Of a DNA stretch of 64,000 bases, positions 40,500 to 50,353 are shown in pieces; positions within the stretch are counted from its first letter, which is position 1, and each line of letters opens with the position of its first letter. A model generated the notes under the pieces. The model ran no database searches, was not told where the DNA came from, and saw only the letters and a program-made list of their open reading frames with translations. The position numbers were made by a program, and so were the translations under genes. Source of the DNA: Torymus aiolomorphi (Eukaryota; Arthropoda; Insecta; Hymenoptera; Torymidae). Location of the stretch: positions 96,419,300 through 96,483,299 of the forward strand of contig CM070876.1 in NCBI GenBank assembly GCA_036365515.1, written 5' to 3'.

Positions 40500-41810
40500 A
40501 AATGGTCTTTTGATTGAAATAAATACATTTTTCGAACAAAAAAATATTTATTAAATGGAAAAAATAATTATTTTTAATAAATATTTACTAAAATGAAATA
40601 TATATTTTTTAAAATAAAATAAATCATTTCTTAGAATCAAATGATTTTGATTCTTTGACATTAGATGTGACGGTTAAATAATTATTTATTGAAATTAACC
40701 AAATAATTTATTTGAATCAAATACTTTGGTTGTTTTAAAACAAGAAATCATATTTCCATAAATGTTTATTTAAATGAAGTAAGTATTCATTAAAATTAAA
40801 CAAATCATTTCTTTGACTCAAATACTTTGGACTTTGACATTGGAAAATGATGTTTAAATAAATGCTCACTTAATTGAAGTAAATATTAATTAAAATTAAG
40901 CAAATCATTTTTTTAAATAAAATGCTTTTGAATTTGATGTAAGAAATTATGTTAAATTAAATGTTTATTTGAATGAACTAAATAGAAATTAAAATGAAAC
41001 AATCATTTCTTTGAATCAAATTCGTTTGAGGCTTTGAAATTGAAAATCATATTAAAATAAATGTTCATTTGAATGGAGTAAGTATTGATTCAACTGAAGT
41101 AAATGATTTCTTTGAATCGAATACTTTGATCATGACATTAGAAATTATGTTTAAATAAGTATTTATTTATACGAAGTAACTATTATTTAAATTTAATGAA
41201 TTATCAAGTATATATTTTTTAAAATACAATAAATCATTTCTTAGAGTCAAATGATTTTGATTCTTTGACATTAGAAGTGACGGTTAAATGATTATTTATT
41301 GAAAATAACCAAATAATTTATTTGAATCAATACTTTGGTTGTTTTAAAACTATAAATCATATTTCGATAAACGTTTATTTAAATGAAGTAAGTATTGATT
41401 ACAATTAAGCAAATCATTTCTTTGACTCAAATATTTTGGACTTTAATATTGGAAAATGATGTGTAAATAAATGTTTACTTAATTAAAGTAAATATTAATT
41501 AAAATTAAGCAAATCATTTCTTTTAACAAAATATTTTTGACTTTGATGTAAGAAATTATGTTAAATTAAATGTTTATTTGAATGAACTAAAGAGAAATTA
41601 AAATTAAACAATCATTTCTTTGAATCAAATTCATTTGAGGCTTTAAAATTGCAAATCATATTAAAATAAATATTTATTTGAAGTATTGATTCAACTTAAG
41701 CAAATGATTTCTTTGTATCAAATACTTTGATCATGAGGTTAGAAATTATGTTTAAATAAGTATTTATTTATACGAAGTAATTTTGTGTAAATTAAATCAA
41801 TGATTTTTTC
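40500..41810. repeat. Higher-order AT-rich satellite: two ~605-bp units of five ~120-bp monomers
   Basis: A monomer with 'aaatcatttctttgaatcaaa', 'tactttgg', 'tgacattagaaatta' and 'aataaatgtttattt' repeats about 10-11 times. Monomers match best at a spacing of about 600-610 bp (e.g. 40601 with 41211, 41160 with 41762), i.e. a dimer of a pentamer. No ORF. Confidence 0.75.
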
Positions 41811-42101
41811 AAGGCAAACATTAAAAATAACATATAAATTATAACGGAGTTCCAGGATAAAATACGGAGAAAATAAGAATCTCGATTCTCCGTATTCTAT
41901 CGAACTCGTTTGACTCTCGTTCCCGCGAATTCACGCATCTCGAGCGTTTGTTGACATCGCTCGAACGATGTATTAGCGATCTGCGCGGGGGGCTGCGCGA
42001 CTTTGGCGATTGCAAAGTCGCGCTCGATTTATTTTTGAACCGGATTCTCTCGGGCTGTCAAACCGCGCGTACGCGAGTTAATTTGATCGTCCGCGAAGAA
42101 A

Positions 42102-43640
42102 ATGGATCAAAGAGCAGGCAGTCCTCCCGACGTAAGAAACGAGGCTCTCACGTTACTATGGAGCCCTTTAACTCCAGCGGGAGGACCGGGTGAGGTCCAG
42201 ATGCAACTAAAGTGCAGCACAGCCTGGGGGAGGGGAGATATCCCGATCTCCTCCCAGTCCGAAGAATCCGAGAACGCGAGTCACTCGGGGAATGCAGACC
42301 GCACATGGATTTCGGACAGCTGTGCCGCAACTTTACCATCGCCAGCAATTTCAGTGTCCATCCACGAAATCGACGTCGGAGTAAGCACAGCCTGGGGGAG
42401 GGGAGATCCTCCAAGCTTCCCCCTGGTCGTGAAGTCTGATACTCCCCGTCGCCTGGCGTATACAGACTGCCTGAGGGCACCGAACGGCTGTGCTGAATAC
42501 TCACAAGCTCACAACGACAGAGCAAATACAGCCTGGGGAAGGGAAGATCCTCCAAGCTACCCCTGTCCGGAACGTCCGATATAAGCCGCTTGGAGAATAT
42601 ATCGGAAGCGGACGGCTGTATTATCGTCTCCCAGACTCCTGAAGACGAAGAACACCCAAGCCTTCCAAGGAACAGCGAGAGAAAGATTGACAATCTGGTG
42701 ACGGCATAACTGGTGGACAGCACGCCGATTATCTCGCAACTCTTTGACGCATCAACCCAAACAGAAATTGAGCGTTGTTGCGAGTGTAAGTGTAATCGGA
42801 CGCGCAAATTTGAGGAGGAGAAATTTAGACGCTTAAGCGAAGAAGTGAGACGGCTGCACGACGAGCTGCACCAGCTACGAGTGCAAATGTCGTCGCTTCA
42901 CGATTCAGCTGCGTCTAACAAGATTCGAGTTGCAGGCGCAACCAAGCGCTCTGCCAAGTCGCGACCTCGATCGGGCCAAGGGACTAGAGACAACCTCAAG
43001 TCATTCCAAAGCCCGCAAAAGTCCAACTCGACAGGGAAAAGGGAGGCGTATGCATCGGCCACGCAACGACCTCCAAGGTTACCCAAAGGAGGCCAACACA
43101 AGAAACCCTCGAGCGGAACCGGTTCGAACCAAGAGGTGGGTCCGAATCCGGGGACGACGGTATTTTCTCGACGCCGCAAACGGCGGTCAACTAAGCCAAA
43201 CTTGGCCACTCGAGAATACCGCTTATAAAGGTCGAGGAACACGCTCGGATCATATAACTCCTCACCACCGAGTCCAGCCAGAAAATTGTGTTGGACGTGC
43301 CAGTCATCGACGCATCTTCACTGGGCCTGTCCGGAGTGGCAACAGCGCCCGAAGAGGACAAGAAGACGAGACGACCTCCAAAACGCCTTTCCGAAGAGGA
43401 GCGAAGGCGGTCGTCGACCGGAGCCTCAGCACCATGAGAGCCGACAGCCTCCAGTCCGTCAAGCATCATATGACGAGTCCCGACCACCGTTGGAGTTCAG
43501 CGGACTCACGGTGAAGAGCGACCCAGCGTGCGCATGCGTACGATCCCTCGACGTGAATCAAGTGGTTGCCGCTTTGATGCAAGCGGTAACCAGCGCGTAT
43601 CCGGGCCTGTCGCTCATCTCGTCAACGCTGCCGTTGACGT
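42102..43640 (+). pseudogene. gag-like protein with three STAWGRGD repeats and a CCHC knuckle, frame-shifted
   Basis: Segment 1 (42102-42584) has three copies of a 'STAWGRGDPPS'-type repeat spaced 142-168 bp apart. Segment 2 (about 42570-43228), one frame over with one TAA near 42707, has 'SQLFDASTQTEIERCCECKC', a heptad-like 'KFRRLSEEVRRLHDELHQL' coiled coil and a basic Ser/Arg/Pro tail. Segment 3 (about 43265-43640) has 'CWTCQSSTHLHWAC', a perfect C-x2-C-x4-H-x4-C zinc knuckle, then basic residues. This order (coiled coil, basic, knuckle) is gag-like. I do not recognise the family. Confidence 0.6.
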
Positions 43641-43708
43641 AAAGTCGTGCTGAACGAGAGCCTCGGTATCGAGTTGCTTCTCTCCCGCTACGCAACGTCT
43701 GGGAGAGG

Positions 43709-44786
43709 GGTATAACGGAGTTCCAGGATAAAATACGGAGAAAATAAGAATCTCGGTTCTCCGTATTCTGTCGAACTCATTTGACTCTCGTTCCCGCGAA
43801 TTCACGCATCTCGAGCATTTGTTGACATCGCTCGAACGATGTATTAGCGATCTGCGCGGGGGGCTGCGCGACTTTGGCAGTTGCAAAGTCGCGCTCGATT
43901 CATTTTTTAATCGGTTTCTCTCGGGCTGTCAAACCGCGCGTATGCGAGTTAATTTGATCGTCCGCGAAGAAAACGGTATCGTGCGTCCTCTCTGGTGCAG
44001 AGCAGCGCCCGGCCACGTATCGACCACGAAGAGCATCGCACGTGAGCAATCCGAGTCACTCCTGGGGTCCGAAGCGTTTGTAGGTGAACGCAGGACGTTA
44101 GGACTCGGCCTGAACACTCCGAAGTCGACCGGAGGATAAGGCCTGACGCAGGAGCGGATTCGTGAGCGAGCGACGAGGGGAGTGCACTCCTCTCCCGGTA
44201 AGCCTCTTTGTACTTCTCGCGCAGCGATATATTGGCGTATTTTCGGCTCGCAGCGGCGAGCGGCCGGTGGTGCGTTCACCGGCCCAGCGAAAATAATTAC
44301 TTCGATCCGCCCGCGCCGAGCGGCGGATCCCGTCTTCTTGTCTGCGCGCAACGTGACACGTATTTTTATGTACAGTCTTTTTTTCAGTCCGCACGTTACA
44401 ATGACGCCATAACGTGTTGTGTTTTTGAAGATTTTTGAATAGACTTTGTTATTGTGCTGTGAAATAATTGAGGCTATTCTTCATTTATCGACCTTAACCT
44501 AACCTTCTCCCGGATACCACCGCCTCCGCGGGAAAACAACTCCGCTGGTCGTTTTCATATCTGAGTCTAGTGGCAGCGCGCTTTACTCTTCGAGCGCGCG
44601 CTTTTCACTCAGCGATCCAATAAGTTGGAAAGCGAAGTTCGCGTGCGATCTTCGCATTGTTTTCGGGATTCCAGGAGCAGATCCCCGGGCAAGTCATTTT
44701 AGTGTGACACCCGCGGCACCGTGTTCTAGGGCATCGCTGGCCTGTGGCTTTTTGGGATCTTACCCCAGAAGTCATCCCGTTACAAA
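43709..44786 (+). repeat. 3' LTR of the gag-only element; 3' ~300 bp shared with gypsy LTR
   Basis: The first 268 bp repeat 41836-42107. 44487-44786 is the reverse complement of 46960-47255 at high identity ('cttctcccggataccaccg', 'ttcgggattccaggagcag', 'catcccgttaca'). The middle (43977-44486) matches neither. Total 1,078 bp, nearly the length of the gypsy LTR (1,070). Confidence 0.6.
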
Positions 44787-45484
44787 ATATTTATTACAAT
44801 GGAGTGAGTATTATATGAAATTAAACAATTGATGTAATAACACGGTTTGTGTTAACGTATGAATTTATCCCTCGGTTATTGTGATTATATTGATATTGGA
44901 ATCTGTCGACCTTCCCGAAGCAGCAGGTGTAAGAATTGTTTGTAAACATTGATTTCGGAAATACGTTCTATAGCATTTCCTATATGGGAGCGTCCGCCAG
45001 GAACCAGCCAGTGGGCGCTCGGGACGCATTTTTCATGCAAAACACGCTCTGTTCAACTCGCTCGTAATCGTATTCTGAGTCTTTCAGAAAAAAACAAAAG
45101 ACATATATCGATAGATTTTTTCCTGCTCTTTCCAATGGTGCTATTCTTTTTACTTTCAAACACTTTCTTCTGGTCGGAAATTCGAGTGGAAAGTTCAGAA
45201 CCATTTTTCTTAAAGTATAACATGTTGTTCTTCAAAATGCATAGCACCATTCGAAAGTACAAGTTATAAGCTACAAATCCCTACATTTTAAAGTTGGAGA
45301 AACGTAGAGCTCAAAAGTAATAAGATTAAGAAGACAGCGGCGAGCGACTGCGCAAACTTTTTGCGCTGGACCCGAGTGTGCTTTTATAAACGTAGTGCAT
45401 ATTTTCGTTGTTTCCTATTAAAAGCATTACACAATGTTTTATCAGTGCATCATATATTACGTTTTAAATATATTAATTTTTTAT

Positions 45485-46473
45485 TTAAACCTTAAATCTT
45501 TTCTTTTTATTTGCGATTATTTTTATTGGTCTTTTCACGATACTCATGTTTTTCTTAATTCGAGTTTTAGAGGGTTCGGCTTTTTTAACTGGTGGATATA
45601 ATTGAGAATCTTTGGATATTGAAAATCGTTTTAGTTCTAACTTTTTAGTGTTAGCTAATAATCTAACAGAGTGAAACGATTGAGTTTCAGGCACTGTTTT
45701 CGCTGAATCCAGCCTTTGTCTTAATTTATCTGTAGCCTTAGCATATTCATCTTTTGATGAAAAAAAGCACAAAATATTTTCAAAGTATTTAGTCGCCCAC
45801 TGGTAAAGATCTTGCTGCGTCAATATATAATTATCGGATACTTTCCGCCAACTTGCTCGCCTAGCATTACTTTTTATAGAAGTACCGATTCCATCGCATG
45901 CATTTTTTCCGTGAGCAGTCGCATGAAAGTGCCATTCAGCTTCAACGGAAAAATCTTCATAATGATGAAAAAGATTCTGAAAATTATGTTTATTTTTAAA
46001 ATGTTGTGCAGCTCCATCAGTAAAGTAAATGATTTTTTTAACAGAATCAAAAGATTTTTTAAGGTAATCGATTATAATTTCTTGAATTAGGTAAACTGCC
46101 ACAGTATCATGAATTAAGTTGTCTGAAAAAACCGCCATACTTTTGTGTTCAATTTTAGAATCTGAACCTTTCTAGTAAATAACTATTGTTGCCAAACTAC
46201 ATTTATTATTATTATAGTGGAATGATTGTGCCGCATCTTGTGCAATGAACGCATAGTTTTCCGAAAAATCTAGGGAAATTAAAAATTCTCCTTTGCTTAA
46301 GGATTCTCGTAAGATTTGAAAATAAGATGACTGCTGTTTGGAAATGAAAGAATGAGTTTTGAGTTTATGTAAAAGAGGAAAAAAGATATCAGTAAATAAA
46401 GAACTAGAAACAATTTCAGTTTGCAATGTTGATCTATCAGTAGTTTTCCACATTTGAAATTTTATTTCATTAA
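45485..46473 (-). pseudogene. Transposase, C-terminal part (DDE-type, unassigned superfamily)
   Basis: 'MWKTTDRSTLQTEIVSSSLF' and 'FLISLDFSENYAF' (first Asp) are followed by an in-frame TAG (46172-46174). Then comes 'IIYFTDGAAQHFKNKHNF' (second Asp) and 'EAEWHFHATAHGKNACDGIG', and a Lys-rich tail ending at 45485. The 'TDGAAxxxKN...FHATxHGKxxCDGxG' block is a signature I know from abundant arthropod transposase-like proteins. I cannot name the superfamily with certainty. The N-terminal half continues at 56655-57530 beyond the nested insertions. The single stop is the only defect in this half. Confidence 0.75.
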
Positions 46474-46959
46474 CCTTTTAGCTGCGGGGGTGGTCGATAT
46501 ATGGATCACTCTAGAGACAAAGAATATTTGAAGTTTTTAGATCAAATTTGATGTTCTGAATACATAACAAATAGTTTTAAAATTTCTCAAAACATTCTTG
46601 ACCTTGAAATACTGATTTTCAAGGTCAGGATTATCAACAGGAATTTTTTTATTATTTTTTACGTATTCAGCACATCAAACTATGTACGAAAACCGTCTAA
46701 AAACTTGACTTATAGTAGGAATTAAATTTGACCTTCAAATGGTGATTTTCAAGGTTAAGGGTGTCTGCGAGAATTTTGTTACTATTTTTTTCATATTCAA
46801 CGAGTGAAATTACATAGAAATATCCTCTCAAATCTTCATAACAAAAGAGACAAATATTTTTACATTATACTTTACGTTGCCTGCGGGGCTGGTCGATATA
46901 TGAACCAGCAGTCAGGTCAGCGACTCTATCTGAGATAGCCAGTGATATTATGTATACAT

Positions 46960-48029
46960 TGTAACGGGATGGCTAGTGGGGGAAAATCCCAACAAGCCAC
47001 AGGCCAGCGATGCCCTAGAACACGGTGCCGCGGGTGTCAGACTAAAATGACTTGCCCGGGGATCTGCTCCTGGAATCCCGAAAACAACGCGAAGATCGCA
47101 CACGAACTTCGCTTTCCAACTAATTGGATCGCTGAGTGAAAAGCGCGCGCTCGAAGAGTAAAGCGCGCGGCCGCTATGCTCAAATATGAAAACGACCGGT
47201 GGAGTCGTTTTCCCGCGGAGGCGGCGGTATCCGGGAGAAGGACAGGTTGTAATGAACAACGCGACGAGTAACTAGATATCACAATATATTCACAAGCACT
47301 AATCTTTACAAGCACGACGCAAGTGCTGATTAGAACAAAGAGTTAGTTCGCGCGCGACCGTTAATATTCAAACGCGCGAACTACACGGCGCGCGGCGAAG
47401 CTGCTAATTTCGCGCGCGGTGTTAAAGTACGGCGGGCTGACACACACCCCCACGTACACGGCACAGAAGGCTTGCACGGGGCGATTTCCGTGCGAGCCTT
47501 TACAATAAACCCGCGAGAGGAGAGTAGAAAACTTACGTTAGGAAGGAGCAGCCGGTGCACTCGACTCTCTCTCGCTCCCTGTCGCTCGCACAGCAGTTGC
47601 GCTCTCTTTCTCTCTCTCTTGCTCGCTGTATCGTGTCGGCAGGCGGGTTGGCTGCCGGCTCGTCGCTCACAGTCTCGTGCGGCTCACGCGGCTCGGGACA
47701 GCTCTCTCTCTGTCTCTCTTTCGCACGTTCACTATATACGGCGCCTCCACTACACTCGCGGGGTCTCACAAAGTACGATAGGACGGCGCGGACAAGTAAA
47801 CTCAGGAGAGACACGGAGGAGATGTTTTACGCGCGATGGCAGACACGAATATAGCTCCCTTTTCTCGCGGGAACCAGTTAGCAGCTTCGCGACGGATGAC
47901 GGGCATTTTACGCGTCGCGAGACCGATTCGCTACGCGCGGCACGCCTCGATTCGGCTGCGCAGGAGTTGCGCGCGCGCGCTCACTACCTTCGCGCGGTAG
48001 ATTAGAATCACGGCTAGACACGCGTTACA
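46960..48029 (-). repeat. gypsy 3' LTR
   Basis: Ends TGTAACG/CGTTACA. Contains (CT)n-like tracts at 47560-47720, also present in the other LTR with small length differences. Confidence 0.92.
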
Positions 48030-48226
48030 CCCCCCCGCCAGACGCTGCTTAGGGGACCGAGAGCAGCTCTGCTAATCATGGCCGTCGTCGTACCTACTAA
48101 TATGGTAGTAATGATTAGGAGAAGGAGGTTCGGAAAGGAACATTGCAGAATCGGAGTCACCGGTTTTTCTTTTTAATTTTTATTAAAAAAAAATATATAA
48201 AAAAAACTTCAGGGCTTCACCCCTCT
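48030..48226. other. gypsy 3' untranslated spacer with polypurine tract
   Basis: On the minus strand GGCGGGGGGG abuts the 3' LTR. No gene. Confidence 0.7.
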
Positions 48227-49183
48227 TCAACTGGCCCGCGAATACGATCGGCGCCCCTTGTGACGAGCTTGGTTGGGGCAATGTTTTGACTTTTTCACCC
48301 CAAGCTCGCCACACATGAAGCACCGGGGGATCGCGTTACTGCCGAGCGCATCCCGGGCCGCTCGCTCTTCTTCGAGCGCCCTCCTAAGGCGCTCTTCTTC
48401 TTTTTGGAGACGGCGCTGGGCCTCTTCCTTGACCCGGCGCGCCGTCTCCTCCGCCTTTTCCCTGGCTCGCCTGGCCTCTTCCATGCGCTCCTGCGCACGA
48501 GCCAGGCGAGCCTCCTCCGCCTTTTGGAAGGCGGTGCGGCGCAGCCTGGCGGCCCTGGCCTCTGCGGCGGCCGCGAGCTCTTCGCGCCGGCCTTGGGCCA
48601 TTCCGATCCATTTGCCGGCTTGCCGCTCGCCGGCCTTACCGTGGCACTGGAGAAAGATCTCCAGTGCGGCCAGGGCAGCGTCCTCCGCAGCGCGCGAGGA
48701 CTTGCTGAGGCACCGCGCTTCCTCGAGGGCCTTCTCCACTGGGACCCAGGCCGCACCGACTTCATCACTCGGTGCCCACTTGGGGGCCTGGGTCGGAGAA
48801 CTCTCTTTCCTTTCTTCGTCGGCCCGAGCCGCGCCGGCGTTTCCTTCCGGCGCCATCTCTGAGGCTGGGACCGACGCCTCTTGTGAAAGCCGTTCTTCCC
48901 GGCTTTCCTGCTGCTCCTTCGGGGGACGAGGTCGCCGAAGCGGACTGGGACCGGCCTCTGCCCAGGCCGGCTCCGAAGGTCCCTTTCTTGGCTTCGGCTC
49001 CTCTATCTCCTCGATCATGACGGTGGAGGGCTCTTCCACTGGCTGGGGTGCCAGTGTCACAGCGTCGATGCCCTCCACGACCTGCTCCAAAAAATCGATG
49101 ACGGCGGGGTCAGGATTGCACTGGATTAAACCAGCGATCACCTTCTTCGCCGTCTCCGCTATTTCGGGAGTCAGGCCTTGCAT
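48227..49183 (-). CDS. gypsy ORF3: coiled-coil protein with degenerate zinc knuckle
   Basis: An intact 318-codon ORF downstream of pol, where errantiviruses keep env. It has no signal peptide or membrane segment. Residues ~1-40 form a hydrophobic helix-rich start, ~50-130 are Pro/Glu-rich, ~135-200 resemble a folded Ala/Leu-rich domain, and ~200-285 are a long Glu/Arg/Ala coiled coil. The C-terminus 'CFMCGELGVKKSKHC' is like a zinc knuckle whose His position is Val. On the minus strand TTTACCTGTTTCAG lies just before GACATG, a good splice acceptor, so a spliced subgenomic mRNA is plausible. The opposite-strand ORF is a shadow. Function unknown; a structural or nucleic-acid-binding role is inferred. 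Confidence 0.7.
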   Translation of the reverse strand: MQGLTPEIAETAKKVIAGLIQCNPDPAVIDFLEQVVEGIDAVTLAPQPVEEPSTVMIEEIEEPKPRKGPSEPAWAEAGPSPLRRPRPPKEQQESREERLSQEASVPASEMAPEGNAGAARADEERKESSPTQAPKWAPSDEVGAAWVPVEKALEEARCLSKSSRAAEDAALAALEIFLQCHGKAGERQAGKWIGMAQGRREELAAAAEARAARLRRTAFQKAEEARLARAQERMEEARRAREKAEETARRVKEEAQRRLQKEEERLRRALEEERAARDALGSNAIPRCFMCGELGVKKSKHCPNQARHKGRRSYSRAS

Positions 49184-49285
49184 GTCCTGAAACAGGTAAA
49201 TCGATCCCGGGGAGGAGTGAGATTGAGGACTGGAGAATTAAGACGAACACAGGTTAGTACGTACGACACAAGTTGGACGGCACAA

Positions 49286-49707
49286 TTATTGCTTTTTATA
49301 CGCTCGGGTTCTACGAGGACTAATTAGTCCGGCATTAGCAGGTACGGGCTTCTTCTTCGAACCCTTTGGCCTCCCTGGGCCTCGCTTGGGTTCTGTTGGA
49401 CCGGCCACACGCATAGGCCGGCCATCGCTCGCACGCTTTCCTGGCCTAACTAATAGCGCGGTCTTACGAGGTGGACCGCGCCTCTTAGCCGTCGCCCGAG
49501 GCTGTACATTCCCCTGGCTAACTCTGTGGCCCTCTGACGTGTTACGTTCGGCTGAAGAGTCCCTCGCTGGTAGCGCCTGGGCTACTTCTGCTGAGACGTA
49601 TCTCTTGAGTTGCTGCGCATGGACGGGACGTATCGTTCGACCATCCTCACCTTGGATCTCATAGGTGTTTTCGCCTAGAATATTCACAATCGTGTATGAG
49701 GGTGATA
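49286..49707 (-). pseudogene. gypsy integrase C-terminal tail
   Basis: 'VNILGENTYEIQGEDGRTIR' and 'VHAQQLKRY' are the usual end-of-integrase SH3-like segment ('xRPVHVDRLKPY'-like), followed by a basic tail. It joins directly, in another frame, to 'PPYHPHT' at about 49705, so the part with the catalytic Glu is deleted. Confidence 0.75.
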
Positions 49708-50345
49708 CGGAGGTGTAAACGTGTGATGCACATTTCTCTCCTTTAAGAATGCCTCTAATGGTGCATTTTTAAATTCAGTCCCATTGTCTGAGAGAAACAC
49801 CTCCGGGACTCCGAATCGCAGACATACTCGCTCGTTGAGTCCCTTAATTACCGATTTACCATCTGCCCTTTTTATCGGAATTACTTCAATCCAGCGTGTG
49901 AACAAGTCCTGGAATATGAGAATGTATTCGTGGCCGTGCGTGGTTTTTGGGAGGGGCCCCATAATGTCGCTGGCCACGATTTGCCATGGACGCTCTGTAA
50001 TTCGGCGTCCCATGAATCCTGTTGGAGCGCGCTGTTCGACTTTGCACTGCTGGCAAATTTGGCACTGGCTCACGTATCTGGCTACATCACGAGACATGTG
50101 TGGCCAATAATACTTCCGCTTTACTCTTTCTAGCGTTTTCTCGCGGCCCAAGTGCCCAGCAGTTGGAAAGTCATGGCATTCTCTCAGTACTTCGCGTCGC
50201 TTTTCGTGAGGGACTGCTAACTTCCATGCATCATCGTCGCCGAGAGACTCGTCTATGACTTCATCAGGTTCGTACTTGTACAGTCTCCCCCGCCAGCTTG
50301 AACGTGGGGAAGTCTCGCGGCCGCTGTTGAACCTCTTTCACAATT
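49700..50345 (-). pseudogene. gypsy integrase N-terminal and core, truncated
   Basis: The HHCC zinc-binding domain: 'ECHDFPTAGHLGREKTLERV' and 'CQICQQCK'. The core has first Asp in 'IVASDIMGPLP' and second Asp in 'VFLSDNGTEFKN'. It breaks off after 'TFTPPYHPHT', just before the expected 'NxxERxN' Glu. Upstream, a one-base shift near 50290 and an in-frame TAG at 50354-50356 separate it from the RT-RNase H ORF. Function: integration of the cDNA; inactive in this copy. Confidence 0.85.
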
Positions 50346-50353
50346 TCGAGGTA

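Larger units (their letters stand above)
41836..44786 (+). mobile_element. Non-autonomous gag-only LTR retrotransposon
   Basis: A ~270-bp direct repeat (41836-42107 and 43709-43976) starting TATAACGGAGTTCCAGG flanks a gag-like region. GGGAGAGGGG at 43699-43708, immediately before the second copy, is a polypurine tract in the right place for a 3' LTR. The 3' LTR appears to extend to 44786 (ending ATCCCGTTACA), where its last ~300 bp match the LTR of the gypsy at 47-56.6 kb. The 5' copy is thus truncated or recombined. No protease, RT or integrase. Confidence 0.65.

Noticed and set aside
47472..48005. ORFs in the gypsy LTR (repeated at 56034-56569)
   Set aside because: The identical ORFs in the two LTR copies reflect low-stop GC-rich LTR sequence, not a gene.
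48273..49190. 305-codon plus-strand ORF
   Set aside because: GC-rich shadow of the minus-strand gypsy ORF3, which is co-oriented with gag-pol and has coherent coiled-coil and Cys/His features.
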